Origin: Planctomycetota bacterium
GTDB taxonomy: Bacteria; Planctomycetota; PUPC01; JACPCR01
Reading direction: 5' to 3'
DNA: 49,734 nt
NCBI GenBank assembly: GCA_030740295.1
Contig: JASLXP010000216.1
Location: 1-49,734 of the forward strand
Shown here in pieces: positions 1-8,386 of this stretch. The first letter of the stretch is position 1. Each line of letters starts with the position of its first letter. The translations under genes and the position numbers were made by a program. The notes under the pieces were generated by a model. The model saw only the letters and a program-made list of their open reading frames with translations. It did not search any database and was not told the origin of the DNA.

Positions 1-885
1 GCGCGCCCGGCGCATCCGCTCCTCGGCAGCTTTACGCCATTGAATGTGGGGCGATTGATCGCCGCCGGCCCCACAGAGACCGAGTACGGTCGTATCCGGT
101 GAGAACTGCTTGAAGAGCGTTTCGCGAACATAGTGCCAGTAGTCCGCGTTCATGTTCCTGCCCGATTCGACCTCCTGAGCGGGGCAGGCCACGTCGACTG
201 CGATGCCGATGGGGATCTCTGGCTGTTGCTTATCGTGCGTGAATAGAACATGTACGCCGTGATCCTCGAAACCTTCGACATGGCTGAAGTTTGCTTTGTT
301 CGTAGGCCCGTACATCCGTGCCGATCCGTTCATGTAGGAAATCCGCCGGTTGTACGCGACGACCGCATGGCTGAACCCCCAACTGACGCCGCCTCTCCTG
401 CGAGATTTCCATGCCTTGTCGATCGCCTGCGCAAGTTGCTCCTTCAGGAACTCCACGTACTTCGACGGCTTCATGCAGTCGTCCGGAAGCGTATAGCGAT
501 CGTCCAGCATGGCCGGGGCCGTGTGTGTGTGTGTGGCCGTGAGAATGACTTTGTTGACGTTGAACTCGACTCCCCGCTTCGTCAGGAATTCACGAAACCG
601 GTCCTGTAAGTCATAGCGGAACATAACGAGATCCGCCGAGACGAGAATCACTTCATCTACTTTCTTCTCACCTTCCCGCGCTTCGATGACGAGCACCGAA
701 GCTGTGCACGCGGTGTCGACCTTGCGCGCAACACGCACACGCACCTGGCCCGTCAAGGCGACGGGCTCGTCAGGCGTAATGCTTGTCTTTGCCGTGCCAG
801 TAAAGAGCTCCGCGGCTGAAAGCGTCGGCAGGCACAAGATGCTCAACAGAAAAGCGATCCTCCACAGCACATAGCAGCTTCGCAT
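1..885 (-). CDS. Neutral/alkaline ceramidase-like secreted hydrolase (3' end outside window)
   Basis: The frame is open from an ATG at 885 to the left edge: 295 codons with no stop, so only the N-terminal part is visible. The first ~22 residues form a signal peptide (hydrophobic core after MRSCYVLWR, ending at LSAAE). After it comes a segment with TGTAKTSITP near the start, then TATHTHTAP in the middle and CGAGGDQSP near the visible end. These match the N-terminal domain of the neutral/alkaline non-lysosomal ceramidase family, where His and Gly/Asp motifs of this kind surround the zinc site. The family hydrolyses N-acyl sphingosine in well-studied members, but the many PVC paralogues have unknown substrates, so I claim the fold and not the substrate. 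It lies 46 nt downstream of the NlpC/P60-like gene on the same strand, so it is probably the last visible gene of the long minus-strand operon. A CAGGAA stretch upstream may serve as the ribosome binding site. Confidence 0.75.
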   Translation of the reverse strand, partial: MRSCYVLWRIAFLLSILCLPTLSAAELFTGTAKTSITPDEPVALTGQVRVRVARKVDTACTASVLVIEAREGEKKVDEVILVSADLVMFRYDLQDRFREFLTKRGVEFNVNKVILTATHTHTAPAMLDDRYTLPDDCMKPSKYVEFLKEQLAQAIDKAWKSRRRGGVSWGFSHAVVAYNRRISYMNGSARMYGPTNKANFSHVEGFEDHGVHVLFTHDKQQPEIPIGIAVDVACPAQEVESGRNMNADYWHYVRETLFKQFSPDTTVLGLCGAGGDQSPHIQWRKAAEERMRRAR

Positions 886-931
886 GGTCCGTTTTTCCTG
901 GAGTTCATTACCAGTTCGAGAAATCAGTCGC

Positions 932-2275
932 CTACTTCTTGACGACAATATCCCGTCGTTCTTTGAGTCTTCCGTACTTGTTTTCGCCAATCAGCCACAC
1001 TTGGAGTTTGCCCTGGTCCTTGACCAGATCAGCAGGGATGTCGACTCTCCTGTCCATTCTTTCCCGGTCGCTGACGAAAATGGTGTGGTGGCCGTATTCG
1101 TTTGTTTCGCTCTTTATGTACACCATGATGATTCTGGTATTGTCCGAAATGAACTCTATCCCCCACGGTTCACCCAAAACCACCCCATTGACAGGCATTT
1201 TGAGACCAAGATCGCAGACGGAGAACTCGCACGCCTGACTCAGAGAGCCGTCAACCATCACGCAATGTGCGGTGTAATCAGCGCAGGTCTTAAATGTGCG
1301 CTCAATCACGCCTTTGCCTGGCCGATCGATCTGTTCGACCACGCGGCCTCCCCGTCTGATTACGAGGGCCCTGACGCCCTGCGCATCCCTGTCCATGAGG
1401 TTGAATTTCACAGATTGGCTTTTGTGGTACGCGACCCAATCCCCGCGGTCGAGCAGCAATACGCGGTTGATTCGAGGGCTTGCTGAATCCTCTTTGTAGT
1501 TCGGAAACAGGAAGGATTCGGCCCTGTTTTCTCCACGCCAGGCATCCAGGTCCGTGATCCGATACAGCTTCCTGCCCCTTGAAGAGATATGCGAATCGAA
1601 CTTCCCTACGTTGCGATTGGTATTCCTGGTGGTCGGTGGGGAACTCTCCTCGATACGAACGTGCGTCACTTTTCCATCGTCGTCCCTGGTGACCCCCGTC
1701 ACCATTTCTACGTGGGAGCCGGGCGAAGGCGGGGTGTAGATGATGTCTCCCACCTTGGCGAATTGAGCTGACTGTGGTTCCACCAGGGAGATACCACTTC
1801 GATACGGTGGCGTATAGAGGCGGCTGACATACCAGATGCCGCACTGCAGGGCATAGCTGGTGTACGAAGAACAGACCTTTCCGTAGTAGCACGCCGCGTT
1901 TGGCACTTTGCCCGACAGATTCTCGGTGTAGAGCACGCTGTCGGGATTTTCTACGGCCGCCAGGAATGTTTTCAGGTAAATATCAAGCCCGATGTATCGG
2001 CCTACAGACCGGACGCTCGAATAAGGTACTCCCGTGTACTCGCTTCCTTTCTTAAAGGTGCCGCCACTCCTGTTCGGCATCCCGTCAGTAACCGGTCTCC
2101 ATTTAATCCGCGACATAATGCGTGCATATTCGACTGCCTTCTCCTGCCAGGTAACCGATACCTCTTTACCTGTTTGCGCCATAGGTGCTTTCTCTTCTGC
2201 AGGGAGATTGTGCAAGCAGATGAGACTTGCCAATGAAATGGACAAAGGAAGAAGATGTCGACACCCGGTGTTCAT
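932..2275 (-). CDS. Secreted NlpC/P60-like cysteine-peptidase-fold protein
   Basis: 447 residues, ATG start preceded by AGGAAA eight bases upstream. Residues 1-27 look like a signal peptide (LLPLSISLASLICL core). The middle contains Cys135 in VCSSYTSYAL, which resembles the catalytic DCSSFV motif of NlpC/P60 domains. It is followed by GDIIYTPPSPGSHVEMVTGV around 176-195, which resembles the conserved G-D-hydrophobic strand and the catalytic His (His188). The region after about 270 looks like beta-sandwich sequence without a recognisable domain. NlpC/P60 enzymes cut peptide bonds in peptidoglycan or act as amidases; that the protein is an active peptidase is inference. It is unusual to find it between a heparinase-like gene and a ceramidase-like gene, so it may remove peptide or acyl substituents from the same substrate. 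Other papain-like folds (CHAP) are possible. Confidence 0.55.
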   Translation of the reverse strand: MNTGCRHLLPLSISLASLICLHNLPAEEKAPMAQTGKEVSVTWQEKAVEYARIMSRIKWRPVTDGMPNRSGGTFKKGSEYTGVPYSSVRSVGRYIGLDIYLKTFLAAVENPDSVLYTENLSGKVPNAACYYGKVCSSYTSYALQCGIWYVSRLYTPPYRSGISLVEPQSAQFAKVGDIIYTPPSPGSHVEMVTGVTRDDDGKVTHVRIEESSPPTTRNTNRNVGKFDSHISSRGRKLYRITDLDAWRGENRAESFLFPNYKEDSASPRINRVLLLDRGDWVAYHKSQSVKFNLMDRDAQGVRALVIRRGGRVVEQIDRPGKGVIERTFKTCADYTAHCVMVDGSLSQACEFSVCDLGLKMPVNGVVLGEPWGIEFISDNTRIIMVYIKSETNEYGHHTIFVSDRERMDRRVDIPADLVKDQGKLQVWLIGENKYGRLKERRDIVVKK

Positions 2276-2395
2276 CTGGTTTCCTGAAGCAAGAAGGCAA
2301 ACGGCAATCGATGGGACATCTTACCAAATACAATCTTCTGACCATCAGCGTGATCTAGCGCGCCTTGTGTTCTTCATTGGACCTTGAGTAATCCC

Positions 2396-5140
2396 TCAGT
2401 CGACCCGGTCAAAGGCTACAGCTACTGGTATCGCGAACGTCGGCAGACCCTTGAAGGTTCGGCGCGGGAAGTAAACCTCTCTCACCTTGCCGCCCTGGAC
2501 TCGCAGGCCGGGATCGCGGGCCAGGATCACGCGAGTCGACCCGTCAGCAGCCTCAACGCTGTCAATCTCATGACCTTGTTTCGAGCTGTCAGCATGCGTC
2601 ACGATCATCCACGTCCCGTGCAGGGCGTTCCCCGGCGGCAATTCGGCGTCCACGATGAACGCGTCCGCTGTCGCGCCTTCCAGCTTGCGTTCGACGGCCA
2701 GAATGCCGCCGGTGAACCGCGACCTCTCGGCAACGAGTCGCATGTCGCCGCAGGACAACTCCGTGCCGTCGAACAGGCGCGCGGCCGTCACAGAACCTTG
2801 TGACTGGCGGACAATGCCAAGTACGCCCTTGAGCGTGACACCGCCGGCCGTGCAGCCGGCTGGCGCCCGAGCATTGTCGGGTTGGCTGACGATCGTATCG
2901 ACGCCGGCCGCGTGAGTGACTCGGAGCGCGATGGCGCCGACTTCTTGGACCGGCAAGCGCTCCACGCTCGTTATGAAAGGCTTGCCTGAGTAGGGTTCCT
3001 CGACCGCGGCGAAAGCGCTGGTCAGCGGCGCGGCCCCGCGGCGCCGGACAAGCAGTTGCGGCATCCAGAAGTCGTACGCCTTTCGCATGTCGCCCTTGGC
3101 ACCCGTACCCATGCGCCGGACCGACGGTGCACGGCCGAGCAGAACCTCAGCGTCCCCGGCATCCATGTGCAGACGCAGCCCTCGCGCCGGATCTGAACCG
3201 TAGGTGATGTCGACCGTGAATCCGCCTGACGCCGCAGCGGTGCTGACGTCACGGATCATGCCGTAGGGATGGTATCGGTCGGTGATGATCGTGGGGTCTC
3301 GCCACACTTTCTGCTCGTCCGGGGCGAGCATGGTCTCGCGATGCCCGGCCAAAGGCAGGCTGCACGCTGCTTTTGTGTCTTCGTCCGCGTCGCCGCGGAG
3401 CGACCAGTCGTGCACGCTCCCCCCGCTGACCCGAAAGAGGTCGACCACGTACGCGTCCGCGTCCGAAACTGGCACCATGAGCAGCGTCCGACGGTACGCA
3501 TCCGTTCCCCTGGCCGCGGCGTAGCCGCGCTGGCCGTCTGCGTCCACAAGGCTGAAGCCGCGGCTGTCCGGAAAGAACCGCAGCAAGTCTCCGCTGGACA
3601 GCGTTCCTCCCCCATTCTGGTTCTTACGGTCGATGACGACGGTATTGTGCCCGACCGTGCTCGTGGTCCAGGCGCGCATCTGTGTCCATGTGTAGCCGAT
3701 GTCCGGCAGCATCTCGCGGCCCTTGGCGAACAGGCACATGCTCAGGTTGTCGCGGTGGCTGTGACCAAACGCACCGGAAAAATGGAGCTGCGCCTGCATC
3801 TGGTCGCCGCCCGTGCCCCGACCGAGGGACGCGTGGCCGTACGCCGGTGCGATGGTCGAGACGGTCCGCTGGCGCGGCTTGGAGCGTCGCTGATTGGGCC
3901 ACGTGTCGTGGACGACGGTCGAACAGCCGGTAGGGAAGTCGAGCACGGACGGTGCGCCCATCGCCTTCGTCAGAAAGGGCACGTCGCGCAAGGGGTCGAA
4001 GTCGTCGAACCGCGTGCCATCGACGGCATCGACGTAGCCCGGCGGGTCGGAGTGGCCGCGGACCGCGCCAAACGCGCGCTTAAGTCCACCGATGGTCATG
4101 TAGTGGTAAGACGGACTCTCGCTCCAGAGCCCGTCTCTAAAGAAGCCTTCATCGACATTGCGCATCATCCAGCGGAACGCCTGGTGAACGTAGGCCGGCT
4201 CGCCGATGACTCGCCCAAGCGTGGCCACGCCCGCAATGTCGTACCCGACCACGTTGCTGACGATGTACTTGCTGGATGCGGCGACCCGATAGGTCTCGCG
4301 CAGGAAATCGTCCTCCAGCTTCTTTCGCACATCGTACCCGCGCTCCTCGGACAGCTTGTCGAATTCGGGGCTGTCGCAGGTCAGGTCATAGATCGCGATG
4401 ATCGGCTTGGGGATTTCGCTGTGGAAGTAGCCCCAGCGCCCCGCATCCCAGCCATAGGGAGGCTCCTGCGACTTGCAGAAGCGGATGTTCCGAGTGTGCC
4501 GATTGTGCAGCGCCGGATAGTGCGGGTAGGCCTGTGCAAAGCGATCCAGCACGAGCGCGGCGCGGCGTGCGTAAGCCTCGTTCCCGGTCGCCTGATATGC
4601 CTTGCCCAACGCGATGCACTGGTCGAGCAGCCACGCGCGCCTGTACTTCCACAGGTGCCCGCTGAAGAAGTGCCGGGCGTTCCTGGCCTCGTTGAAGTAG
4701 TAAGGCAGGCGCACTTCTTCGCCGAGCCGGTTCTTGCCCGACAGTAATTGGTCCTCGGGGTACTTTGAGTTCGGCAGGATGACTTCCTTGCAGAATCGAC
4801 ATGTGAGCTGGTCTGGCCTGGTGATGTTCCAAGTCAGCACGCCGTTGCCTTCCACACCGCCGTAGCAGGCCGGGCATTCGCAGAAGCTGATGTATCCATG
4901 CGGCGGGACGAATGATAGGACGGCTTCTTTGGTCATGTCCATGATCGGTTTGACCGCGCCTTCGTATTGCGCGGCCTTGGCCTTGTCGATCCCGTAGTCG
5001 AGGACCGGGTGCTTGATCCGGATCGCGGTCGGGCCGCCGATTGCGTGCGTGGTCATTGAAAGCTCCATGAATAAACACGCCAAAGGCAGAGCCGCGCCTG
5101 CAATAGCGCTCGACCGCTGCCAACTTCTGATGCTCTTCAT
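2396..5140 (-). CDS. Heparinase II/III-like polysaccharide lyase, secreted
   Basis: 914 residues, ATG start with GGGAGA eight bases upstream. Residues 1-35 are a signal peptide. The first part (about 150-400) is an alpha-helical toroid typical of alginate/heparinase-type lyases, with SPSYHYM at 342-348 carrying Tyr and His suited to the active site. The heparinase II/III beta-sandwich follows, with the hallmark FGHSHRDNLSM (about 458-468) and VGHNTVVID (about 496-504). The family cleaves uronic-acid-containing polysaccharides by beta-elimination; the exact polymer cannot be told from sequence. A cysteine cluster near the N-terminus (Cys87, 89, 92, 114, 117) has the spacing of a small metal-binding knuckle that classical heparinases lack. 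It sits 194 nt downstream of the FAD oxidoreductase on the same strand and probably belongs to its operon. Confidence 0.85.
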   Translation of the reverse strand: MKSIRSWQRSSAIAGAALPLACLFMELSMTTHAIGGPTAIRIKHPVLDYGIDKAKAAQYEGAVKPIMDMTKEAVLSFVPPHGYISFCECPACYGGVEGNGVLTWNITRPDQLTCRFCKEVILPNSKYPEDQLLSGKNRLGEEVRLPYYFNEARNARHFFSGHLWKYRRAWLLDQCIALGKAYQATGNEAYARRAALVLDRFAQAYPHYPALHNRHTRNIRFCKSQEPPYGWDAGRWGYFHSEIPKPIIAIYDLTCDSPEFDKLSEERGYDVRKKLEDDFLRETYRVAASSKYIVSNVVGYDIAGVATLGRVIGEPAYVHQAFRWMMRNVDEGFFRDGLWSESPSYHYMTIGGLKRAFGAVRGHSDPPGYVDAVDGTRFDDFDPLRDVPFLTKAMGAPSVLDFPTGCSTVVHDTWPNQRRSKPRQRTVSTIAPAYGHASLGRGTGGDQMQAQLHFSGAFGHSHRDNLSMCLFAKGREMLPDIGYTWTQMRAWTTSTVGHNTVVIDRKNQNGGGTLSSGDLLRFFPDSRGFSLVDADGQRGYAAARGTDAYRRTLLMVPVSDADAYVVDLFRVSGGSVHDWSLRGDADEDTKAACSLPLAGHRETMLAPDEQKVWRDPTIITDRYHPYGMIRDVSTAAASGGFTVDITYGSDPARGLRLHMDAGDAEVLLGRAPSVRRMGTGAKGDMRKAYDFWMPQLLVRRRGAAPLTSAFAAVEEPYSGKPFITSVERLPVQEVGAIALRVTHAAGVDTIVSQPDNARAPAGCTAGGVTLKGVLGIVRQSQGSVTAARLFDGTELSCGDMRLVAERSRFTGGILAVERKLEGATADAFIVDAELPPGNALHGTWMIVTHADSSKQGHEIDSVEAADGSTRVILARDPGLRVQGGKVREVYFPRRTFKGLPTFAIPVAVAFDRVD

Positions 5141-5334
5141 GCTGATGATCTCCCAAACTATCCCGTCGCCGACTCAAAGCGAAGAGCTTATGAGATCTGC
5201 AGGCCGGGGCGAACGGCGAGCCCGGCCTTGATGTCGAAGTCGGCTTACCGTCGATGAGCTCACGTTGTGCTCAGAACCGCACCACCCCTCCATAGTAGCC
5301 GCCAGCACATAGCTCAGAGCTGTAGGAGTCAAAC

Positions 5335-7221
5335 TCATTTGCGGGTGTCTTCTCTGCCCATCAAGCGGCAGCCGTCCCGTAACAGGGCTTCCTGCAGTTC
5401 ACCGAGGTGTTCCTGGTAGACACCGCGAGGCGAAGTCCTGTGCCTGGTGGCGATTGCAGCCGCGGTGCCGGCAGCCTGGCCGGTTGCGCACATCGGGCGC
5501 ATCACGCGGGTGCCGCTGGTGCCGATCTGAGTGCCGGAGTGGCAGCGACCGGCCACAAAGAGATTGTCAATGTTCTTTGAATAGAGCGTGCGATAGGGGA
5601 TGCTGGTGCGGCGCCCCTGGTAAACATGGATACAGTCGTTGCCTTTCACCCAGAAGCCTTCAGGGTGATGCAGATCGGGGCCCCAGTCGGTGAAGGCGAT
5701 CGTGTCCTCATGAACGATCTGCTCGTCATAGTCGCGCTGGGACAGAATGTAATCGCCCATCAATCGTCGGCTCTCGCGAACGCCAGGCACGTAGTTGAGC
5801 CAGACGAGCTCGCGGCAGGCGTTTGCGTCGCGGGTCTCAGGGTTGTGGTTCTTGGCGTAGTTCCAGAGCCCCAGCGAGATGCGGAGGAGTTCATCGCGAA
5901 TGACCTCGGCATCCTCGATGGTGTCGTTGCAGCCTCCAAGTTCCACCCACCATGCGTGCTTGATGGCACCATCCGGATCACCGCCGGGATTGCGGCCCTT
6001 GCCGCGTGAAGGCACGTCAAAGTTTTCAGGCCGAATGATTTCACGCGTCCTCTTATGCGAGCCCCGCGGCTCGAAGTCAGTGTCTTTCGCCCACTGGTAA
6101 GCCCAGTCCGGGCACACAAACGGTACGGCCTGGTTATGCTCTTTGAAGACGGACTTGTAGAGGCTGTTGCCCATGGTCTTGCGGGTGGCGACAACGGGCG
6201 CGAGCGATTCGTTGAACTCGTGCCGTGCCTCCTGGCCTGCACGGAATTCCGCACCGGCGTAGAACCCGATCCACCCGTGCCCGGTGGTGTCTGCAAACAG
6301 AGGAGCGGCAAAACGCATGCGCCGGCCGCGGTGGACGTCCATTGCTACGACTGCCCCGATCCGGTTGTCTCCTTTCATTTCCACGCCCGTGCAGCGCGTA
6401 TTCAGGAAAAGCGAGATGTTGCTCTCAGCCCGGATGACCTTCTCCATGTGTTCAGAGTCTGCAAAGTTCGTCCAACCCTGTTCCGGGAACAGCTCTGCGG
6501 TGATCCCGGTCACGTTGGTTCGATCCGGGGGATTGCCGATCCACCCCATGGGCGGAATCTCGATCTCAGAAGAGGCATTGCCACCCACCACGGGACGATC
6601 CTGAATCAGGGCAACTTTGATCCCGTTGCGCGCTGCGGCAATCGCTGCGCCCATACCCGCTGGGCCCGCTCCGGCTACGACCAGATCGTAAGAGCCCATG
6701 TCTGAGATCTCCGGGCTTACACCGGCATGCTTCAGACGCTGGGCTGCGAGACCTTCCGCATCATCGGCGGGTGTAAAGCCCTGGTGGGCCAGCACGACCG
6801 CATCGCATCGGCCCCACCATCCAGTGGTATCGTGGAGACGCAGTTCCGCATCGCCTGCCTCCAGGTCGAAATCGCCACCATGGATCCATTGCCACCGATC
6901 GTCGTCCGCTCGCCCAAAGATGACCGGTGATGCCTTGCCGTTGACCAACACCTGGAACTGTCCAGGCGAGTGCGTTGGCAGCCAGTCCCGGCAGCGAATC
7001 CAGAGGGTGTAGATGCCGGTTTGGGGAACATCGATGGTTGTTACGGCATCATCTACGGGTTTCCCCAGTCCGGTGGCCAGCAGATAGGGCGAGCCCATGA
7101 TGTCCACATGCTGGGAATCGTTCGACCAGCCGCCGATGTCGTCGAACTGTTCGGCTTCCTGCCAGATCACGTGGTCTGGAGTCTTCAGAATCGGTTCACG
7201 GTTGTCCTGATTCGTTTTCAC
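5335..7221 (-). CDS. FAD-dependent oxidoreductase (FAD_oxidored family) with N-terminal beta-sandwich
   Basis: 628 residues from a GTG at 7221. This start is preferred over an upstream ATG at 7257 because GAGAGGAG lies four bases before it and it clears the permease stop codon by 13 nt. Residues about 15-155 look like a carbohydrate-binding beta-sandwich (WQEAEQFDDIGGW opening, Trp-rich). The FAD domain starts near 178 with VVAGAGPAGMGAAIAAARNG, the dinucleotide-binding GxGxxG, followed by a VVGGNASSEI motif typical of the FAD_oxidored (PF12831) family. FAVAGRCHSGTQIGTSGTRV-like sequence near the C-terminus closes the FAD site. There is no signal peptide, so it is probably cytoplasmic. Members are common in PVC sugar loci and presumably oxidise sugars or their derivatives; substrate unknown. 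It is translationally close to the two permease genes upstream, which suggests it acts on the imported compound. Confidence 0.85.
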   Translation of the reverse strand: MKTNQDNREPILKTPDHVIWQEAEQFDDIGGWSNDSQHVDIMGSPYLLATGLGKPVDDAVTTIDVPQTGIYTLWIRCRDWLPTHSPGQFQVLVNGKASPVIFGRADDDRWQWIHGGDFDLEAGDAELRLHDTTGWWGRCDAVVLAHQGFTPADDAEGLAAQRLKHAGVSPEISDMGSYDLVVAGAGPAGMGAAIAAARNGIKVALIQDRPVVGGNASSEIEIPPMGWIGNPPDRTNVTGITAELFPEQGWTNFADSEHMEKVIRAESNISLFLNTRCTGVEMKGDNRIGAVVAMDVHRGRRMRFAAPLFADTTGHGWIGFYAGAEFRAGQEARHEFNESLAPVVATRKTMGNSLYKSVFKEHNQAVPFVCPDWAYQWAKDTDFEPRGSHKRTREIIRPENFDVPSRGKGRNPGGDPDGAIKHAWWVELGGCNDTIEDAEVIRDELLRISLGLWNYAKNHNPETRDANACRELVWLNYVPGVRESRRLMGDYILSQRDYDEQIVHEDTIAFTDWGPDLHHPEGFWVKGNDCIHVYQGRRTSIPYRTLYSKNIDNLFVAGRCHSGTQIGTSGTRVMRPMCATGQAAGTAAAIATRHRTSPRGVYQEHLGELQEALLRDGCRLMGREDTRK

Positions 7222-7225
7222 TGCA

Positions 7226-7233
7226 CTCCTCTC
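7226..7233 (-). promoter_or_regulatory. Ribosome binding site deciding the FAD oxidoreductase start
   Basis: GAGAGGAG on the minus strand, four bases before the GTG at 7221 and starting right at the stop codon of the OppC-type permease. It supports the GTG over the ATG at 7257, whose upstream sequence lies inside the permease gene and has no comparable purine-rich stretch. Confidence 0.7.
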
Positions 7234-7234
7234 A

Positions 7235-8386
7235 TCAGTGGTACGGGTCGGCGGCATCTCGAAGCCCGTCGCCGAGGAAATTGAAACAGAGGACGGTCAT
7301 CACGATGAAAACCACTGGCAGGAGCAGCCACGGGTAATTGCTGACCACCTGCATGTTCATGCAGTCCTGCAGGAGAACGCCCCAACTGACGACCGGCGGT
7401 CGCAGGCCGAGTCCAAGGAAGCTGAGCGATGTTTCACCGAGGATCATGCCGGGCACGGTCAGTGTCAGCGACACGATCACATGGCTGGTGAATCCGGGGA
7501 GCAGGTGGCGAAATATAATGCGGAAATGGCTGGCGCCGAGGAGCCGCGCCGCGACCGCGTAGTCTTCCTCGCGCAGGGAGAGTATCTTGCCCCGCACCAC
7601 GCGTGCGAGGCCCGTCCAACCCATCAGGCTGAGGACGATGGTGATGCCGAAGTAGACTCGCAAGGGTGACCAGTCGGCCGGCATGATGGCTGCAAAAGCC
7701 AGCCATAGCGGTAATTTCGGGAAAGCATTGATGATCTCGATGCCCCGCTGGATCAGGTTATCGACCGTGCCGCCCGCGTAGCCGCTGATCCCTCCGATGG
7801 TAAGGCCGAGAACGAAGCTGATGGCAATCCCAATCAGCCCCACCGACAGCGAGATGCGAGCGCCGAACAGGATGCGGCTGAACAGGTCATGCCCGTATTT
7901 GTCTCCGCCGAGCAAGAAGAACGTGACCGGGCTGTTCTCCCCCGTCCTGTCAAAGTTTCTGATGCCAAAGAAGTGCCGATCCCAGGTAACGAGTCCGAGC
8001 AGTTTGTATCGCTCTCCTCTGACGAAGAAGCCGAGCGCTATCGGGTTTTCGCGATTGATGATGTAGGTGCGGCGGAACGTGACCGGGTCGGTGTGGAGCT
8101 CGACCGCCCAGGTATGGAGCCCATGCTTCAAACTCAGACGCGGCAACTGCGGCGGGCTGTACATGTGGTCGAGGCTGTGCCAGGACTTGCTGTACGGCGC
8201 GAAGAACTCAGCAAAGAGGGCACACGTATAAAGAACCACCAGCACCCGCAGCGACACGACCGCCAGACGATGCTTTCGGAAGCGCATCCGAATAAGCTGC
8301 CACTGGCTGAGCGTTCCCGCATCGATTTCGGATCGAGAATCCTGTTCGGGAGGAGGCGGGTTGATGGCCGCGTTCTGTTCACTCAT
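7235..8386 (-). CDS. ABC transporter permease, OppC/DppC type
   Basis: 383 residues. ATG start with GGAGGTGA a few bases upstream. The start overlaps the stop codon of the preceding SBP-permease fusion by four bases (ATGA), so the two are translationally coupled. A first membrane segment (about 37-58) is followed by a ~120-residue extracytoplasmic stretch, then GHDLFSRILFGARISLSVGL and five further hydrophobic segments. The cytoplasmic EAA loop is visible in the C-terminal half (EEDYAVAARLLGASHFRIIF with GFTSHVIV after it). This is the DppC/OppC family of dipeptide, oligopeptide, opine and oligosaccharide importers, usually about 300 residues; this one is longer because of the inserted periplasmic segment. 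It should pair with the permease half of the 1117-residue fusion. No ATPase gene is in the window. Confidence 0.9.
   Translation of the reverse strand: MSEQNAAINPPPPEQDSRSEIDAGTLSQWQLIRMRFRKHRLAVVSLRVLVVLYTCALFAEFFAPYSKSWHSLDHMYSPPQLPRLSLKHGLHTWAVELHTDPVTFRRTYIINRENPIALGFFVRGERYKLLGLVTWDRHFFGIRNFDRTGENSPVTFFLLGGDKYGHDLFSRILFGARISLSVGLIGIAISFVLGLTIGGISGYAGGTVDNLIQRGIEIINAFPKLPLWLAFAAIMPADWSPLRVYFGITIVLSLMGWTGLARVVRGKILSLREEDYAVAARLLGASHFRIIFRHLLPGFTSHVIVSLTLTVPGMILGETSLSFLGLGLRPPVVSWGVLLQDCMNMQVVSNYPWLLLPVVFIVMTVLCFNFLGDGLRDAADPYH

Noticed and set aside
3269..4747. Long antisense open frame (492 codons) opposite the heparinase-like gene
   Set aside because: Translation is Arg/Val/Ala-rich with no domain, and it is a mirror of a clearly coding strand of high GC content.
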